Shown: positions 51,332 through 63,144 of the stretch, one piece after another
How positions within the stretch are numbered: position 1 is the first letter of the stretch
Layout of the letters: every line of letters begins with the position of its first letter
Assembly (NCBI GenBank): GCA_028023455.1
Contig: JAQFVV010000072.1
Coordinates: 2,934,501 to 2,998,500 of the forward strand
Origin: Epiperipatus broadwayi
Taxonomy: Eukaryota; Onychophora; Udeonychophora; Euonychophora; Peripatidae
DNA length: 64,000 bases
Reading direction: 5' to 3'
Position numbers and translations under genes: made by a program
The notes under the pieces: model-generated
Told to the model about the DNA's origin: nothing
Seen by the model: only the letters and a program-made list of their open reading frames with translations
Databases searched by the model: none

Positions 51332-53667
51332 TTCACACAAGAAATGAGAATAAGTATGCACTTGCAACAACGAATAGAATTGATCCCAAATTTGCAATGG
51401 CTGAATACACAGAAACTTATATTGTACATTATATTATTCCTGAGAAAAATGATCCTTTTGCATTTTTATAGTAAGAAGGATTATTTAATAATTTAAATAT
51501 TGTTGCAGATTCAGTTAACGTAATCTAGAATAATAGTCTGCTGCTGAGCTTTATTACTGAATCACTTCCTGACAAACAAAATATAATTGACAATTATCAA
51601 AAAAATGAAAATATCTTCTAAGTGCAATTCAATATAGATTCCATGTAATGAAAAGCTCATCAAAACAATTCTGGCATTACAATCAATAGAATACTGAAAA
51701 TTCTGATAAAACAGTAACAAGGATGAAAAAATACAGCATGGGTCACTGTACATCAAATGATTCTATCAAAAAAAACCTTGACCACTTTTAATTTTTTTTC
51801 CCAAATTTGGTTCATCAAATATATGACCAGAGATTTAAAAAAAACAAAAAAAATACAATTTTTTAATTTTCTGTCTGCTGTAGAATTGAAGTTACAGCTT
51901 TTTGAAAAGTCCAAAAAAAAAAATTGTAATTTATCACTGTTATGTTTGTGTATGTATGTTGAAATACATATATTGTACTGGTATAAATAAGGACGGCAGG
52001 CAAGATACCGTTATGTACTCAAATTAAAGCATCAATTTATCGCATAAATAAAAATTAAATGAAATGAGAGGAAAATTCATTGATCAGTCTTAAAAACTGA
52101 GGTACCAAAATTAATAGTTTATAACAACCAAAAGCCAGAGACTACTAAATCCAATCAAATTCAAAAAGTGGAAAAAAATATTGAAGTGAATTAAGTAAAA
52201 AATTTATTTATATTCTCTGGTTTTAAATCCTTAAACCATACCAATACAAGTGAAAATAAAATAGAATATTAGTTCATGGAAATGCACTATAAATTAAAAA
52301 AGTAAGAACTCAAATAATATTAAATAAAATGAATGTATGGTAATAATTTTTTAATTATTTGCTAGTTAAAGTTTGTTCATCCATATTTCTTTGCATATAA
52401 ACTATGGTTATTGCACTTAAGTGATGGAAGTAAATGAAATTCCGAACTTCTAATTTAATAAAATAATAATGATGATTTATTCACAATAAGTAGATAATAA
52501 TAGACAAAATTAAAGATATATTATAAAACAGAATTTAATGTGTGGTGATTGTGTGCATCTTTGATCCCGTGAGTGGTGTTGAACAACATATTTCAAAACC
52601 AAAGGATAATGTATATTTAAATTAATTTTGTTTTGATTTGTCCATCATAAAGATATTAAGAAATCTAAACAAGTTATTCAGATAAAATTTATTTAATTAT
52701 TATAATTTCTAAATATTTGTTGTGATTTAAAGTAACCATTCAAATAAATATATAATAAAAGCTAAAATGAAACTGAATGATCTACTTGTTATTCAAGGAC
52801 CTATTACATTTTAGATTTTATAATGAAATCCATATATAATTTATTAAATATCTAATGACTGTGAGGTAGCAATAATACAATTTTTTTTTTAAAAATTTAT
52901 TCTATTTGGCTATCAAACACTGATTTTCATCAGAAGAGCATTCTAAGCACAATAATCCATTTTAAGTGATTATTGTACTATATATTACCTTGTAATTTAA
53001 ATCCCATTAATATACATATGTATGAAGCATCAAATATCAATAGATGTTAACTTCCATGGGTGATTCATCCAACTTCTGTCACTATATTCTTCTTTAAAAA
53101 ATAATTGTTATTCTATCCATCCAGATATTGCATAATCTTTAGATACTGTAATATATATATATATAAGCACCATGTAGATTTAATAAAGACTTCTATCAAT
53201 ATTTATAAAATAAAATGATTCCAATAGGTGGTGTTGAGAATATAATGACACAAATACAAAAGATCAAATTTTAGCATTTCTTAATAAATAATCTCTTCGA
53301 TTTACTACACCGATATTATACTTTAAATCTTTCACAAAATTATTGATTTTATCCATGAACATTTGTTAATTTCCAGGTATACACATATGTATTTTATCTT
53401 AACTTAAACAAGCATTTTAGAAATCTTTGGAGAAAATAGAGAACAAAATATTTAGAACCCTATAGCAACTGCACTGCAGCTGTTATTCAAAGCCTAAATT
53501 TTCATTTTGTTTGTCCTTAAGAGTAGGCATCAGCTTCCCTTTTAGTTATCCATGTTATAGAATTTTGCTCAAATATCTTTAGAAATACTGTACATTGTAA
53601 TTTTTAAAAATATATCAAAATAAATATAGCTTCTATTGAAATAAGCCAACATATATATATATTTTTT
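51332..53667. other. Non-coding sequence with a small hairpin
   Basis: Nothing is recognised over most of this stretch. At 52895-52990 the minus strand has CTGATGA followed by ATCA...TGAT, and an ACAATAATC/GATTATTGT hairpin next to it. Confidence 0.35.
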
Positions 53668-56505
53668 AAGAATATTTTTTCCAATATATACAATTATGAC
53701 AGACAAAAATAAATCATGGCCCTTATTCCCAGGAGGCAGTAAAGTCACCAACCAAGACAGCTGTTGGTGGCCGAAGGCAGAAGGTGCTAAGAATCCCCTG
53801 GTTGCGGACTCAGGCTGCCATTTGATGACGACTTTTTATTTAGGTACTTACAACTGCAGATCACTTTCAAGTGAAGGAAGATAGAAGAAGAACTGTCTTA
53901 TATTAAATGGGACATTATTGGACTTTGTGAAGTTAGAAGAAAAGGTGAAGAAACTATTGATTTAAAAAGTGGACAAGTAAAGTAGGATTCAGTATAAATA
54001 AACAATGGAAGAATAATATTGTGGAGATTGATGGTATATTGGACTGAGTGGCAAGATTAGTTTTACAACTTAATAGCAGATACCAAATGCAGATAATTCA
54101 GGTTTATGCCCCAACAAATTCTCATAGTGATGAAGTTATAGAAGATTTTTATATGGATGTATAAAAGGATTTTGATCAGAGTAAACAACATTTTAAAATT
54201 GTTATGGGAGACTTTAATGCTAGAATTGGTAAACAAATGAAAGATGAAAATGCTGCAGGTAATTTTGGTTATGGTAATAGAAATGGGAGAGGACATAGAC
54301 TTGTGGAGTTTGCAGAAAAAGAAAAACTTTATATTATGAATTCTTTTTTTGAGAAAAATGTTAAAAGGAAATGGACATGGAAACATCCAAATGAAGGTAT
54401 AGCAGAATTGGATTATATTTAAACTAAGAGAAAATACATATTTCAAGATTGTAATGTTCTTAATAAATTTAACACAGGAAGTGATCATCGATTAATAAGA
54501 TGTCAGATACATGTTAATGCAAAACTAGAGACAAAAATTATTAAGAAAAACAATATTTACAGTTGATATTCCCAATCTTCAGAAACATTCTAATGAATTT
54601 AAATTAGAACTTACAAATCGGTTTCAAGTATTAGTAGATTTTGAACATGATTCAGATTTAAATGACATTAATAGGAAAATAACTGATACACTTTTAAAAA
54701 CTGCAACAAAGATAGCTGGCAGAAAAAAGCAGCAATTGACCAATAAAATTTCTACTGAGACTAGAGAATTTATGAAGAAAAGGAATATGAGGATATACAA
54801 CAATGATGCATTAAAAAAGATTTAATATCTCGAATTTTGTAAAATGGTGTGGAAAAGAGTTGAAAATGATATAACAAAGTATAATTGTGAACTAGCAAGG
54901 AAAGCTGTAGAAAAAAATAAAAGTCTAAAGAGTATAAAACAATATTTTGGTATTGGTAGGAAATTTATATCTGCAATAAAAAAAAAAGATGGCATTATTA
55001 CTAAAAAGAGAGATGACATCTTCTGAATTGCCCAGAATTTTGAATGAGAAGTGGGACATGCAATTAAATTTATGAAGAAAGGGAAGGATCCAGGTAATGA
55101 TGTGATATATTAAAAGAAGCAGGTGAAGAAATAGAAAACTTTTTAGCAAAGTTATATACCAAATGACTAAATGATAAAGATGTACCAGATGATTGGAGGA
55201 ATGCAGTATTAATATTAATATTTAAAAAAAGTGATAAAGAAGATATCAGAAATTACAGACCTATCAGTCTTTTATCAGTTTTATACAAATTTTTTACTAA
55301 GATAATTACAACTCGTCTACAGAAAACCCTGGATTTCCATCAACCAAGAGAACGAGCTGGATTTAAAGGTGGTTTTAGTACAGTAGATCATATCCAGGTA
55401 TTGAGAGAAGTTATAGAAAGAAAAATGAATATGAGTTGTCATTATTCTTAGGATTTGTGGATTATGAAAAGGCATTTGGTTCTATAAACATTTCTTCAGT
55501 GATTAAAGCATTGGATCATCAAGGTGTAGATCCAGGATATTGTCATATTTTAAAGAATATTTATAAAAATGCAATAGCAACAATTAGATTACATAATGAT
55601 AGTAGGAAAATCAACATTGAAAAAGGTGTAAGACAAGGTGACTCCATATCTACAAAACTTTTTACAGCAGTGTTGCAAGAAGTATTTTGTCGATTAAAAT
55701 GGGAAGCTAAAGGAGTGAAAGTAAATGGAGATTATTTAAGTCATTTAGATTTTGCAGATGATGTAGTTGTTTTTGCAAATAATGCTTTAGAGCTACAGGA
55801 AATGTTGTAGGAGTTATCAGATGAAAGTATGACTAAAGATAAATGTTAAAAAGACTAAAGTAATGTTTAAAAGACTTTTTCAAAATATGAAAATAGATTG
55901 ATTATGATGAGTTAGAAGAAGTTAACAGTTACAAATACCTTGGGTCAGATTATTAATACAGATGCAAACATAATGGATGAAATTAATCATAGAATTAAAC
56001 TTGTTTGGAGTGCTTTTGGTAGAAATAACTTGATACTAAAAGGAAATATGCCTATGTTTTTGAAAAGAAAGGTTTTTAATAAAATGTGTTTTGTCAGTTC
56101 TTACTTATGGGTCTGAGATTTGGACACTTAATAGAAGAGCAATACAGAGACTTTAGACCACTCAAAGTATGGAGAGATGCATGTTGGGAGTAACAAGAAG
56201 AGATCAAAAATGCAATGTATGGGTAAGAGAACAAACAGGTGCTAATGACCACATTGAAAAAATTAAGACTGGAGTTGGGCTGGACATATAGCTAGAAGAA
56301 ATGATAATAGATGGACAATTGAAATTTTAAACTGGATTCCAAGAGATTGTAAAAGACCCAGAAAGAGACCACATGTGAGATGGATGGATGAAATAAGAAA
56401 GAATGCAGAGGTGATGTGGAAAAGACAAGATAAAGATAGGAAAAGATGGATTGAACTTGGCGAGACCTTCAGCATGCAATGGATTGATAATGGCTGATGA
56501 TATAA
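53668..56505 (+). pseudogene. Decayed RTE LINE copy
   Basis: Begins at MTDKNKSWPLFPGGSKVTNQ (53696) and runs to the RTE 3' end near 56505 (GGATTGATAATGGCTGATGAT). Recognisable blocks: [36 protein letters not shown] (54200), [30 protein letters not shown] (55440), [12 protein letters not shown] and [10 protein letters not shown] (55750). Many stops and frameshifts; the leader present in the 31.8-35.2 kb copy is missing, so it is 5' truncated. Confidence 0.92.
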
Positions 56506-59500
56506 AGATCAAGATAACATGAGGCTTCAGCTTGACAACATGCTTATATATATACTTTGTTTGAATGAGGCAATGTCTAAGCCACTATTACTATTTAACA
56601 TGCTCGAGCTCACTTATTTTGCAAAATTCATTGAGTGATTATTATAAACAATACATTTAAAATATTGAATATCAGCTTTATAATATACATATATATATGT
56701 ATATTAATTTATAATATTTGTAAATTTAAAACCAACATACACATATATACTCACATACATGAGAATATAATGTTATAGGACCTATCCTACTAAAATATAT
56801 AAAACAAGCAATGTTATTTTAACAAAATAATATTTTTAAAATTGAAATGTTTCAATTTTGATGAGCAATTTTTTTTAAAAAAACTAAACCTTGTTGTATA
56901 TTGTTTTAAAAAATAAAGTTTCAAAATAGTTTATAATGAACTAAAATGAACAGCATACTTTAAAGACATAATAAAAATGAAATTAGGCAAGATGTCATCT
57001 TAATCCTTTTTAAAATAAAATGCATCTCTTTTAAATTTGAGCAACTTTTAAATGAAATGTCAAAATAGATTGCATATAATTTTTAAAATAAAATATCAGA
57101 CCAAAGTATTATCTCCTATATCTGTGTTTATAACAATCTAAAATTATGTATATTGTGACCATCTGAATGGGCACAAGGAATTGAGATGCTTTGTATCTGC
57201 ATTGAATAGTTATATTATATTTTTAAAAAAATGAAATAGCTTTAGAATTTTAAAATTTTTTTGCTGGAAATTGTTTAAAGCTTAGATATGGATTGCTTAT
57301 GCAGTTGATTGACCACTTTATAAGTATTCATTATTATTATTGTGGTTAATGAAGTATTTAATGTAAGGAAGAGGAGTTTGTTTATTAATGGAATTGATAC
57401 ATTTTGTCAGAAAGATGCAAAGTTATTTTATGTTAGTGTAATATTGGTTGAATGGTTTCAAAATCCTTTATTCATTAATACTTATTCTTTTGTCAACAAT
57501 TAATAGCCATTTCAATTATATTTAGTTAAGATAGTTTAATATTTAGGTTGTAGTACATGTGCATGCATATATGTCTGTATTATGTTTCATTTCATTTTCA
57601 TCTTTTAATAACAGCAAACAATAGTACATTCACAATAAAAACATTTAAATTACAGTAATTATTTTTAATAATTTAACAGATATATATTTCTTTTCAATGA
57701 TTAATGGATGTTGGATAGGTGAATTATTTTACAAATTAAATAAATTATTAATCATTTTTGTTTAACAGTTAATTAATATTCATGTCTTTCAAGTTTGTAA
57801 AAGCTATTTATTTTATTATTATTTTTTTGTCTTGATTTAATTCTAAAAAATCAGAATGATTTTTTTTTTTTTAAGAAAAGAATTTTTTTGAATATGTAAT
57901 TAGCTTGGGTGAAAAAAACGTGGGAGTAACCTTGGAAAGGGAAATGACCTTTGCTAAAAAAAGAAGATAGTTTCCAGTGGAAAATTGCTCATTATCGTTT
58001 TAAATGCAGCCAGTAAAGTGCTCATTAATTGCTGAAGTCAAATTGATTTAAAAAAGCTTTGGAGTAAACTTCTAAAAAATCTTAGGAAATTAATTACGGA
58101 AGAAAGTCTTTATTCCAGATGCAAGAATAAATTTTAAAAGGTACATTAGTTTTTCATTCTCTCCTTAATTTAAACATTTGAATTAACCACCTCATGCTTG
58201 TTAATATTTAAAATGTATATCGTTTGTGTTAAGATGGCATTACTTTATTTATCTATAATTAAGAAAGAATATAGTGCGTGAACATTATTCTTATATAATT
58301 AATCCACGTGTGTTCTTTAATATATCTTGGAAACGTATGCAGGACTGTTTTTCAGAATTTATTTGGATTTTTCACTCTCTTCTGTATTATGCTTTTATGA
58401 AAATTAAATGTAAACTTAAGGATATATGTATTACGATATATATCATGCCATGCTTAAATTAATTACAAAAAAGTGACATTATTTATTTGTTTGGTGTATC
58501 TAAAAATAATGTGTTCAATAAAAGAAATAAAATGTGAATTATTTCAAATGGCCAGAGGAAACTCCTCACAAAATATTTACTTAAATCGGATGGAAGGACT
58601 GAAATGCGGGATAATTTCTGTTCTCTTCGCTAAAAAAAAAAAAAGAAGAAAATGCGCTATAGTAATAAAGTATTAATTGTGGAATTATTAATGAATTATG
58701 GTATCTTAATTGGCAATATTTGAAAATAAACTATGTATATAATAGATTATAAAGTGTCAAATGCTATTCAAGAAAACTACTAAGAATAATTGCGTACTTA
58801 ATTTAAAACTACTATGGAATGAATGAAATAATTCCTGTTCAACAATAGCTAAGAATGTTATATATTTTCATCATAATAAAAGAGAAATTGATTACTTGTG
58901 TGTGATATTGTAAACTCAAATAGCTTGGCTATGAACATTGGAGGTGCCAAGTCATATTTAAGTTATGATTATATTTTTTCTTGGTTATCCTACAGAAATT
59001 CATTTTATGTTCCTTCAGTTTGGAATCCATCCCCATATCGTTTGGAGTAGAGCTTTGCAAGCGAACTTTTATTTTAAGTTACAAAACAAATAACTTTTCT
59101 TTATTTTTTTTTTTTATTGCTTATCATTATTAATGTACATTATAGATAGGTAGGCACACTTATTATTATGTTTTATTTATAGTTTGTGTTATTATGATAT
59201 TCTAGATCGTCTCAGAATGCGTACTCACGAGCGGTGGATACGCCGGTAACAAATTGATTTTATACAAATATGTCTTATTTTTCTTTTACGAAGGTAAAGA
59301 AAAGAATTTTTTTTTTTTTTATTACATCGAGAGAGAGAGGTTTACATTTATTTTATTATTTCAAAATGAGAGTTTTGGCTTTAAAATCAACGAACATATA
59401 ACTGAAATAGTTTGCCAAATATGATAAGAAAAGTTCATTCGTAAGAGTTGTAATTATTAAATTTTAGACATAATTTAAGGTCTATTATGAATTAAAAGTT

Positions 59501-60561
59501 ATAACTTAATGTATCATTTAATTATCATGTTATCTGCATAGTAGATAACTTAGAATTAATTTTTTTTTTTTTGTATATATTCTTATCCGCGCGTGACTAT
59601 TTTGCACAGTTATGACATTTGTTTAATAAAGTTCAGTTTGTGAATATTTTATGTATAAATTTCGGATGCTGTCGTGTTCTATAGAATTGAACGGATTAGT
59701 ATGTTATCTGTGTGTATTTGTCTGCCAGCGTGTAAATATAATGTTAGACATGTAGAAGAGCTTTGTGAATGGAAAATAATCTGATTGCGTTCTAATATTT
59801 TTGTAGGGATAAAAGATTTTGCTTATTTAGTATGTTTAAATAATTTCCATGAGTAGAGTCTAGTTTATATTATACGCATATTATGAAATGATATTTAGGA
59901 AGTTATGTGATGTTTTTCTTAAGAGTCTTGGTGATGAGGAAAAGGTTCCCCACCAACAGTGTGTTTAAAATTAGATGAATTATTGTAGAAATATTAAGTA
60001 AAGAGTTATTTACTCCTCATGTGATTTTACCTCAGAACGTGTAGTCTGTATAATCATGAAAATATAGCTCCGTGTTATTTAAAATGTCGCTAGATAAATA
60101 ATAGCTAAGTCAAATTCTTTATGTAATATTAGTGTCTTATTTTATTGATGATTTACGACATTGTCCGAAATGAAGTAATTATTTAATATTCTTTTGATGA
60201 ATGGAGAGTTTGTAGAAAAGATTGTTTTCTATTATTGTTGCTTGACACACGCACACACACACGTAATATGAATAATGTTGTGAATATAAAGATTTAAAGT
60301 TATTGAAATTAAAAGGTGAAATAAATGTTTTAAAACAAAGTATATTTATTTAATACAGAATTATAAATCATCAAACAATCAGAATGAATATGATTTCATT
60401 GTTATGTGCGAAAAGGTAGATGTATTTAAAAATGATTGTTTCATTAGTTAAAAAAAGTTGCTTTGTTGATGGAAAATATAGTTAATTTGATTTATTTTAT
60501 TAGTCAATAGTAATATCCTCTCAAAATATTTTAGTTTGCCAATAATATAATATATTATTTA

Positions 60562-60720
60562 GTCAGTATTATGTTTAAGTGAAATACTTAAGCCAAGCAA
60601 ATATGCAAAATTAGAGTATTATTATGTTTAAGTGAAATACTTAAGCCAAGCAAATATGCAAAATTAAAATATTATTTTGTTTAAGTGAAACACTTAAGCC
60701 AAGCAAATATGCAAAATTAG
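60562..60720. repeat. 53-bp tandem repeat, three units
   Basis: Three near-identical units with ATGTTTAAGTGAAATACTTA at 60571, 60624 and (TTGTTTAAGTGAAACACTTA) 60677. Each holds a CTTAAG-centred inverted pair TTTAAGTG...CACTTAAG. Very low divergence suggests recent expansion. Confidence 0.92.
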
Positions 60721-61120
60721 AATATTAGAGTTTATTGTTAATTTGCTTTCAAAGGGTATAAATAATGTTATATAATGGGGATAGTCCCGAACTGATGCTC
60801 AAAGTTTATTGGATAATTTGAAATCTGTAAGACAAGTAGTCCTATTATAAAAATACCATGTTAAACTAAATTTTTTTTTATTGTAATAAATGATTTGTTT
60901 TAGTTATTTAAAATCTTAAAAAACTGTGTCTTGAGTTATTCTTGTGTACATTCGTGTTTCCATTTCCACATTTCATAAATCTATTAACTGAAACACAGGC
61001 TTGTTATATACCTGTGGCTATATATATGTAATATAGGGTATATGAGCACAGACTTTCACACCACCCACCTCTCTCCACTCTATCTAATAACACTGATACA
61101 CCTAAACACATATAAGCTGA

Positions 61121-61194
61121 AAAGATAAATAATCACCAATATACGTATTTCATGCTAAACCAGCAATCATCAGTTGGTCCAGACTATCATCTTT
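61121..61194 (-). ncRNA. Hammerhead ribozyme, array unit 1
   Basis: On the minus strand: CUGAUGA (61167-61173), stem II UGCU/AGCA with loop GGUUU, GAAA (61148-61151), an 8-nt palindrome AUACGUAU forming a very short stem III (61141-61148), then the AUA cleavage triplet with predicted cut between 61140 and 61139. Stem I pairs ACCAA with UUGGU, then after a 3-nt UGG bulge AUAGUC with GAUUAU and AAAGAUG with UUAUCUUU. The bulge about five pairs from the core is where natural type I hammerheads make the loop I-loop II contact. A U-U mismatch closes stem II. Confidence 0.78.
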
Positions 61195-61595
61195 ACACAC
61201 ATATATAGTATAAGTGCTCAGATATATATTAAGATAGACTATCCTCATAGTTTAATGGAAAGGCTTCAATCCACTCCACACTCCAACTCTTCAACCATCC
61301 ATCCAATTGAAAATCTGATGATGGAATGCTCAAAGGCCACCCTGGGGCCGAGATTATTGTCAAACCCATGTTGACCTAAGGTCAATCTGAACCCCACATG
61401 TACAGGACATAATCCATTTAATACATATGCAAGGATGGGCAGATATCTCTATAATGTAATAACTGAAACACAGGCTTGTTATATACCTGTGGCTATATAT
61501 ATATAATATAGGGTATATGAGCACAGACTTTCACACCACCCACCTCTCTCCACTCTATCTAATAACACTGATACACCTAAACACATATATGCTGA

Positions 61596-61669
61596 AAAGA
61601 TAAATAATCACCAATATACGTATTTCATGCTAAACCAGCAATCATCAGTTGGTCCAGACTATCATCTTT
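61596..61669 (-). ncRNA. Hammerhead ribozyme, array unit 2
   Basis: Identical in the core to the unit 1 ribozyme and exactly 475 bp further on (CUGAUGA at 61642-61648), so an RNA through the array would be cut into 475-nt monomers. Confidence 0.78.
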
Positions 61670-61871
61670 ACACACATATATAGTATAAGTGCTCAGATAT
61701 ATATTAAGATAGACTATCCTCATAGTTTAATGGACAGGCTTCAATCCACTCCACACTCCAACTCTTCAACCATCCATCAATTAAAATCTGATGATGGAAT
61801 ACTCAAGGGCCCCCAAAAACCCACCAAAAAAAACCCCCCAAACAAACCATTAAAAAAAACACTCTATCTTA

Positions 61872-61872
<1 letters not shown>

Positions 61873-61911
<39 letters not shown>
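61873..61911. repeat. 39-C homopolymer inside the array
   Basis: Thirty-nine C in a row, with C-rich and A-rich junk on both sides, at the switch from forward to inverted repeat copies. May be a true tract or an assembly joint. Confidence 0.95.
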
Positions 61912-62310
61912 ACCCACCACCATCCAATTGAAAATCTGATGATGAGTGGAGAGAGGTGGGTGGTGTGAAAGTCTGTGCTCATATACCCTATATTACATAT
62001 ATATATATATAGCCACAGGTATATAACAAGCCTGTGTTTCAGTTATTACATTATAGAGATGTCTGCCCATCCTTGCATATGTATTAAATGGATTATGTCC
62101 TGTACATGTGGGGTTCAGATTGACCTTAGGTCAACATGGGTTTGACAATAATCTCGGCCTCAGGGTGGCCTTTGAGCATTCCATCATCAGATTTTCAATT
62201 GGATGGATGGTTGAAGAGTTGGAGTGTGGAGTGGATTGAAGCCTGTCCATTAAACTATGAGGATAGTCTATCTTAATATATATCTGAGCACTTATACTAT
62301 ATATGTGTGT

Positions 62311-62385
62311 AAAGATGATAATCTGGACCAACTGATGATTGCTGGTTTAGCATGAAATACGTATATTCGGTGATTATTTATCTTT
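62311..62385 (+). ncRNA. Hammerhead ribozyme, inverted copy
   Basis: CUGAUGA at 62332-62338, same stem II, GAAA and palindromic stem III. In stem I a G-U pair of the other copies is an A-U pair (AUAAUC with GAUUAU), which keeps the structure, while one inserted C next to the cleavage site (UUCGGU instead of UUGGU) may weaken it. Confidence 0.72.
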
Positions 62386-63105
62386 TCAGCATATATGTGT
62401 TTAGGTGTATCAGTGTTATTAGATAGAGTGGAGAGAGGTGGGTGGTGTGAAAGTCTGTGCTCATATACCCTATATAAATCTATTATAAAATAGATATATT
62501 ATTTTAGAGTTATTATATTAAATCTGCTGGTGTCTGACAATATTGTTTTTCTTAATCCAAACATTATAAGGAACATATACCCTATTTCTGTCATTATCTT
62601 ATTATTGAAACACAGTAAAATATTTTAGTCAATTTGTTTCATTACATTTTATCATACGTTAGAATTATAACTTATGGGCCAATGTATTTATTTAATTCAA
62701 CTGTGTTTGTTAAATTCCCTGAGATCTTATTGTTTATTTCTTGATTGGCATTAAAGTAGATGTTTAGATTATGATATGCCAAGTCATAGAATTGTTTAGT
62801 AATATAATTATAGCAAGCTGATATATGTTATACTTGGATGAAGGAAGAAATTAAGTTGAAAGAATATTTTAATAGATTGTACAAATAAACATTGTGATTC
62901 TTTATCACGCAATTAATTAATAAAAAGGATTTATATTATATTTAATGTTTTGTAATATTTCTTCTTTCATTTACTTATAATCATATATCTTATGAACTTC
63001 CTATAGCTTCCCACTGAGCTGAGCTGAACATAGACTTAATTGAAGAATCTCAGTAATAATTTTGTATCATATATCTTGTTATATTGTTCTATTCATTAAT
63101 AGAAC

Positions 63106-63144
63106 TGGCGCCTGGGCATTTCGCTCATGTAATGTATATGAGCG
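63106..63144 (+). other. Primer-binding-site-like motif and hairpin
   Basis: TGGCGCC at 63106-63112 has the form of retrovirus-like primer binding sites (complement of a tRNA 3' CCA end) and stands where the putative third large repeat would end. It is followed by CGCTCAT/ATGAGCG (63122-63144), a 7-bp stem with 9-nt loop. The expected CA just before the site is absent (AGAAC). Confidence 0.25.

Larger units (their letters stand above)
60987..62473. mobile_element. Retrozyme-like array of 475-bp ribozyme-bearing repeats
   Basis: Unit 1 starts at 60987 and unit 2 at 61462 (period 475 bp, nearly identical). Unit 2 breaks down near 61800 into a C-rich tract, a short forward piece resumes (61911-61944), then about 530 bp of the same repeat follow inverted (61945-62473), spanning a unit junction. 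The block is flanked by ATAAATCTATTA at 60975-60986 and 62474-62485, a 12-bp target duplication. Each copy holds a hammerhead ribozyme. No protein is encoded. Family knowledge: retrozymes are small non-autonomous retroelements of tandem hammerhead repeats whose RNA self-cleaves to monomers and circularises; in animals they are linked to Penelope-like elements. Confidence 0.8.
57154..63105 (+). repeat. Probable diverged third copy of the large repeat
   Basis: TGTGACC at 57154, a GTGTCTTGAGTTATTC block (60928) matching GTGTCGAGTTCATTATT of copy B, and CCCTGAGATCTTATT (62718) matching its CCTGAGATTATT, occur in the same order. Without the 1.5-kb array inserted at 60987 the length is about 4.5 kb, between copies A and B. 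Similarity is weak elsewhere and the boundaries are uncertain. A 53-bp unit is repeated three times at 60562-60720. Confidence 0.35.

Noticed and set aside
59222-59262. Minus-strand GC-richer block with a GTGAGT donor and an upstream TATAAAA, possible IPO5 first exon and promoter
   Set aside because: The TATA-like motif is only about 35 bp from the donor and no coding start or peptide of the family follows; it also lies inside the probable large repeat.
61315-61321. CTGATGA on the plus strand within the array unit as a second ribozyme core
   Set aside because: No GAAA follows at the right distance and no stem II forms; the minus-strand motif explains the unit better.
61174-61374. 66-codon frame repeated in each array unit
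   Set aside because: It is repeated only because the unit is repeated, overlaps the ribozyme on the opposite strand, and shows no protein-like bias.
61649-61939. 96-codon frame with a polyproline stretch
   Set aside because: The prolines come from the 39-C run in the retrozyme array; the same frame in other units is short and not conserved as protein.
60975-62485. CRISPR-like reading of the tandem repeats
   Set aside because: Long 475-bp units without spacers, in a eukaryotic intron-rich context.
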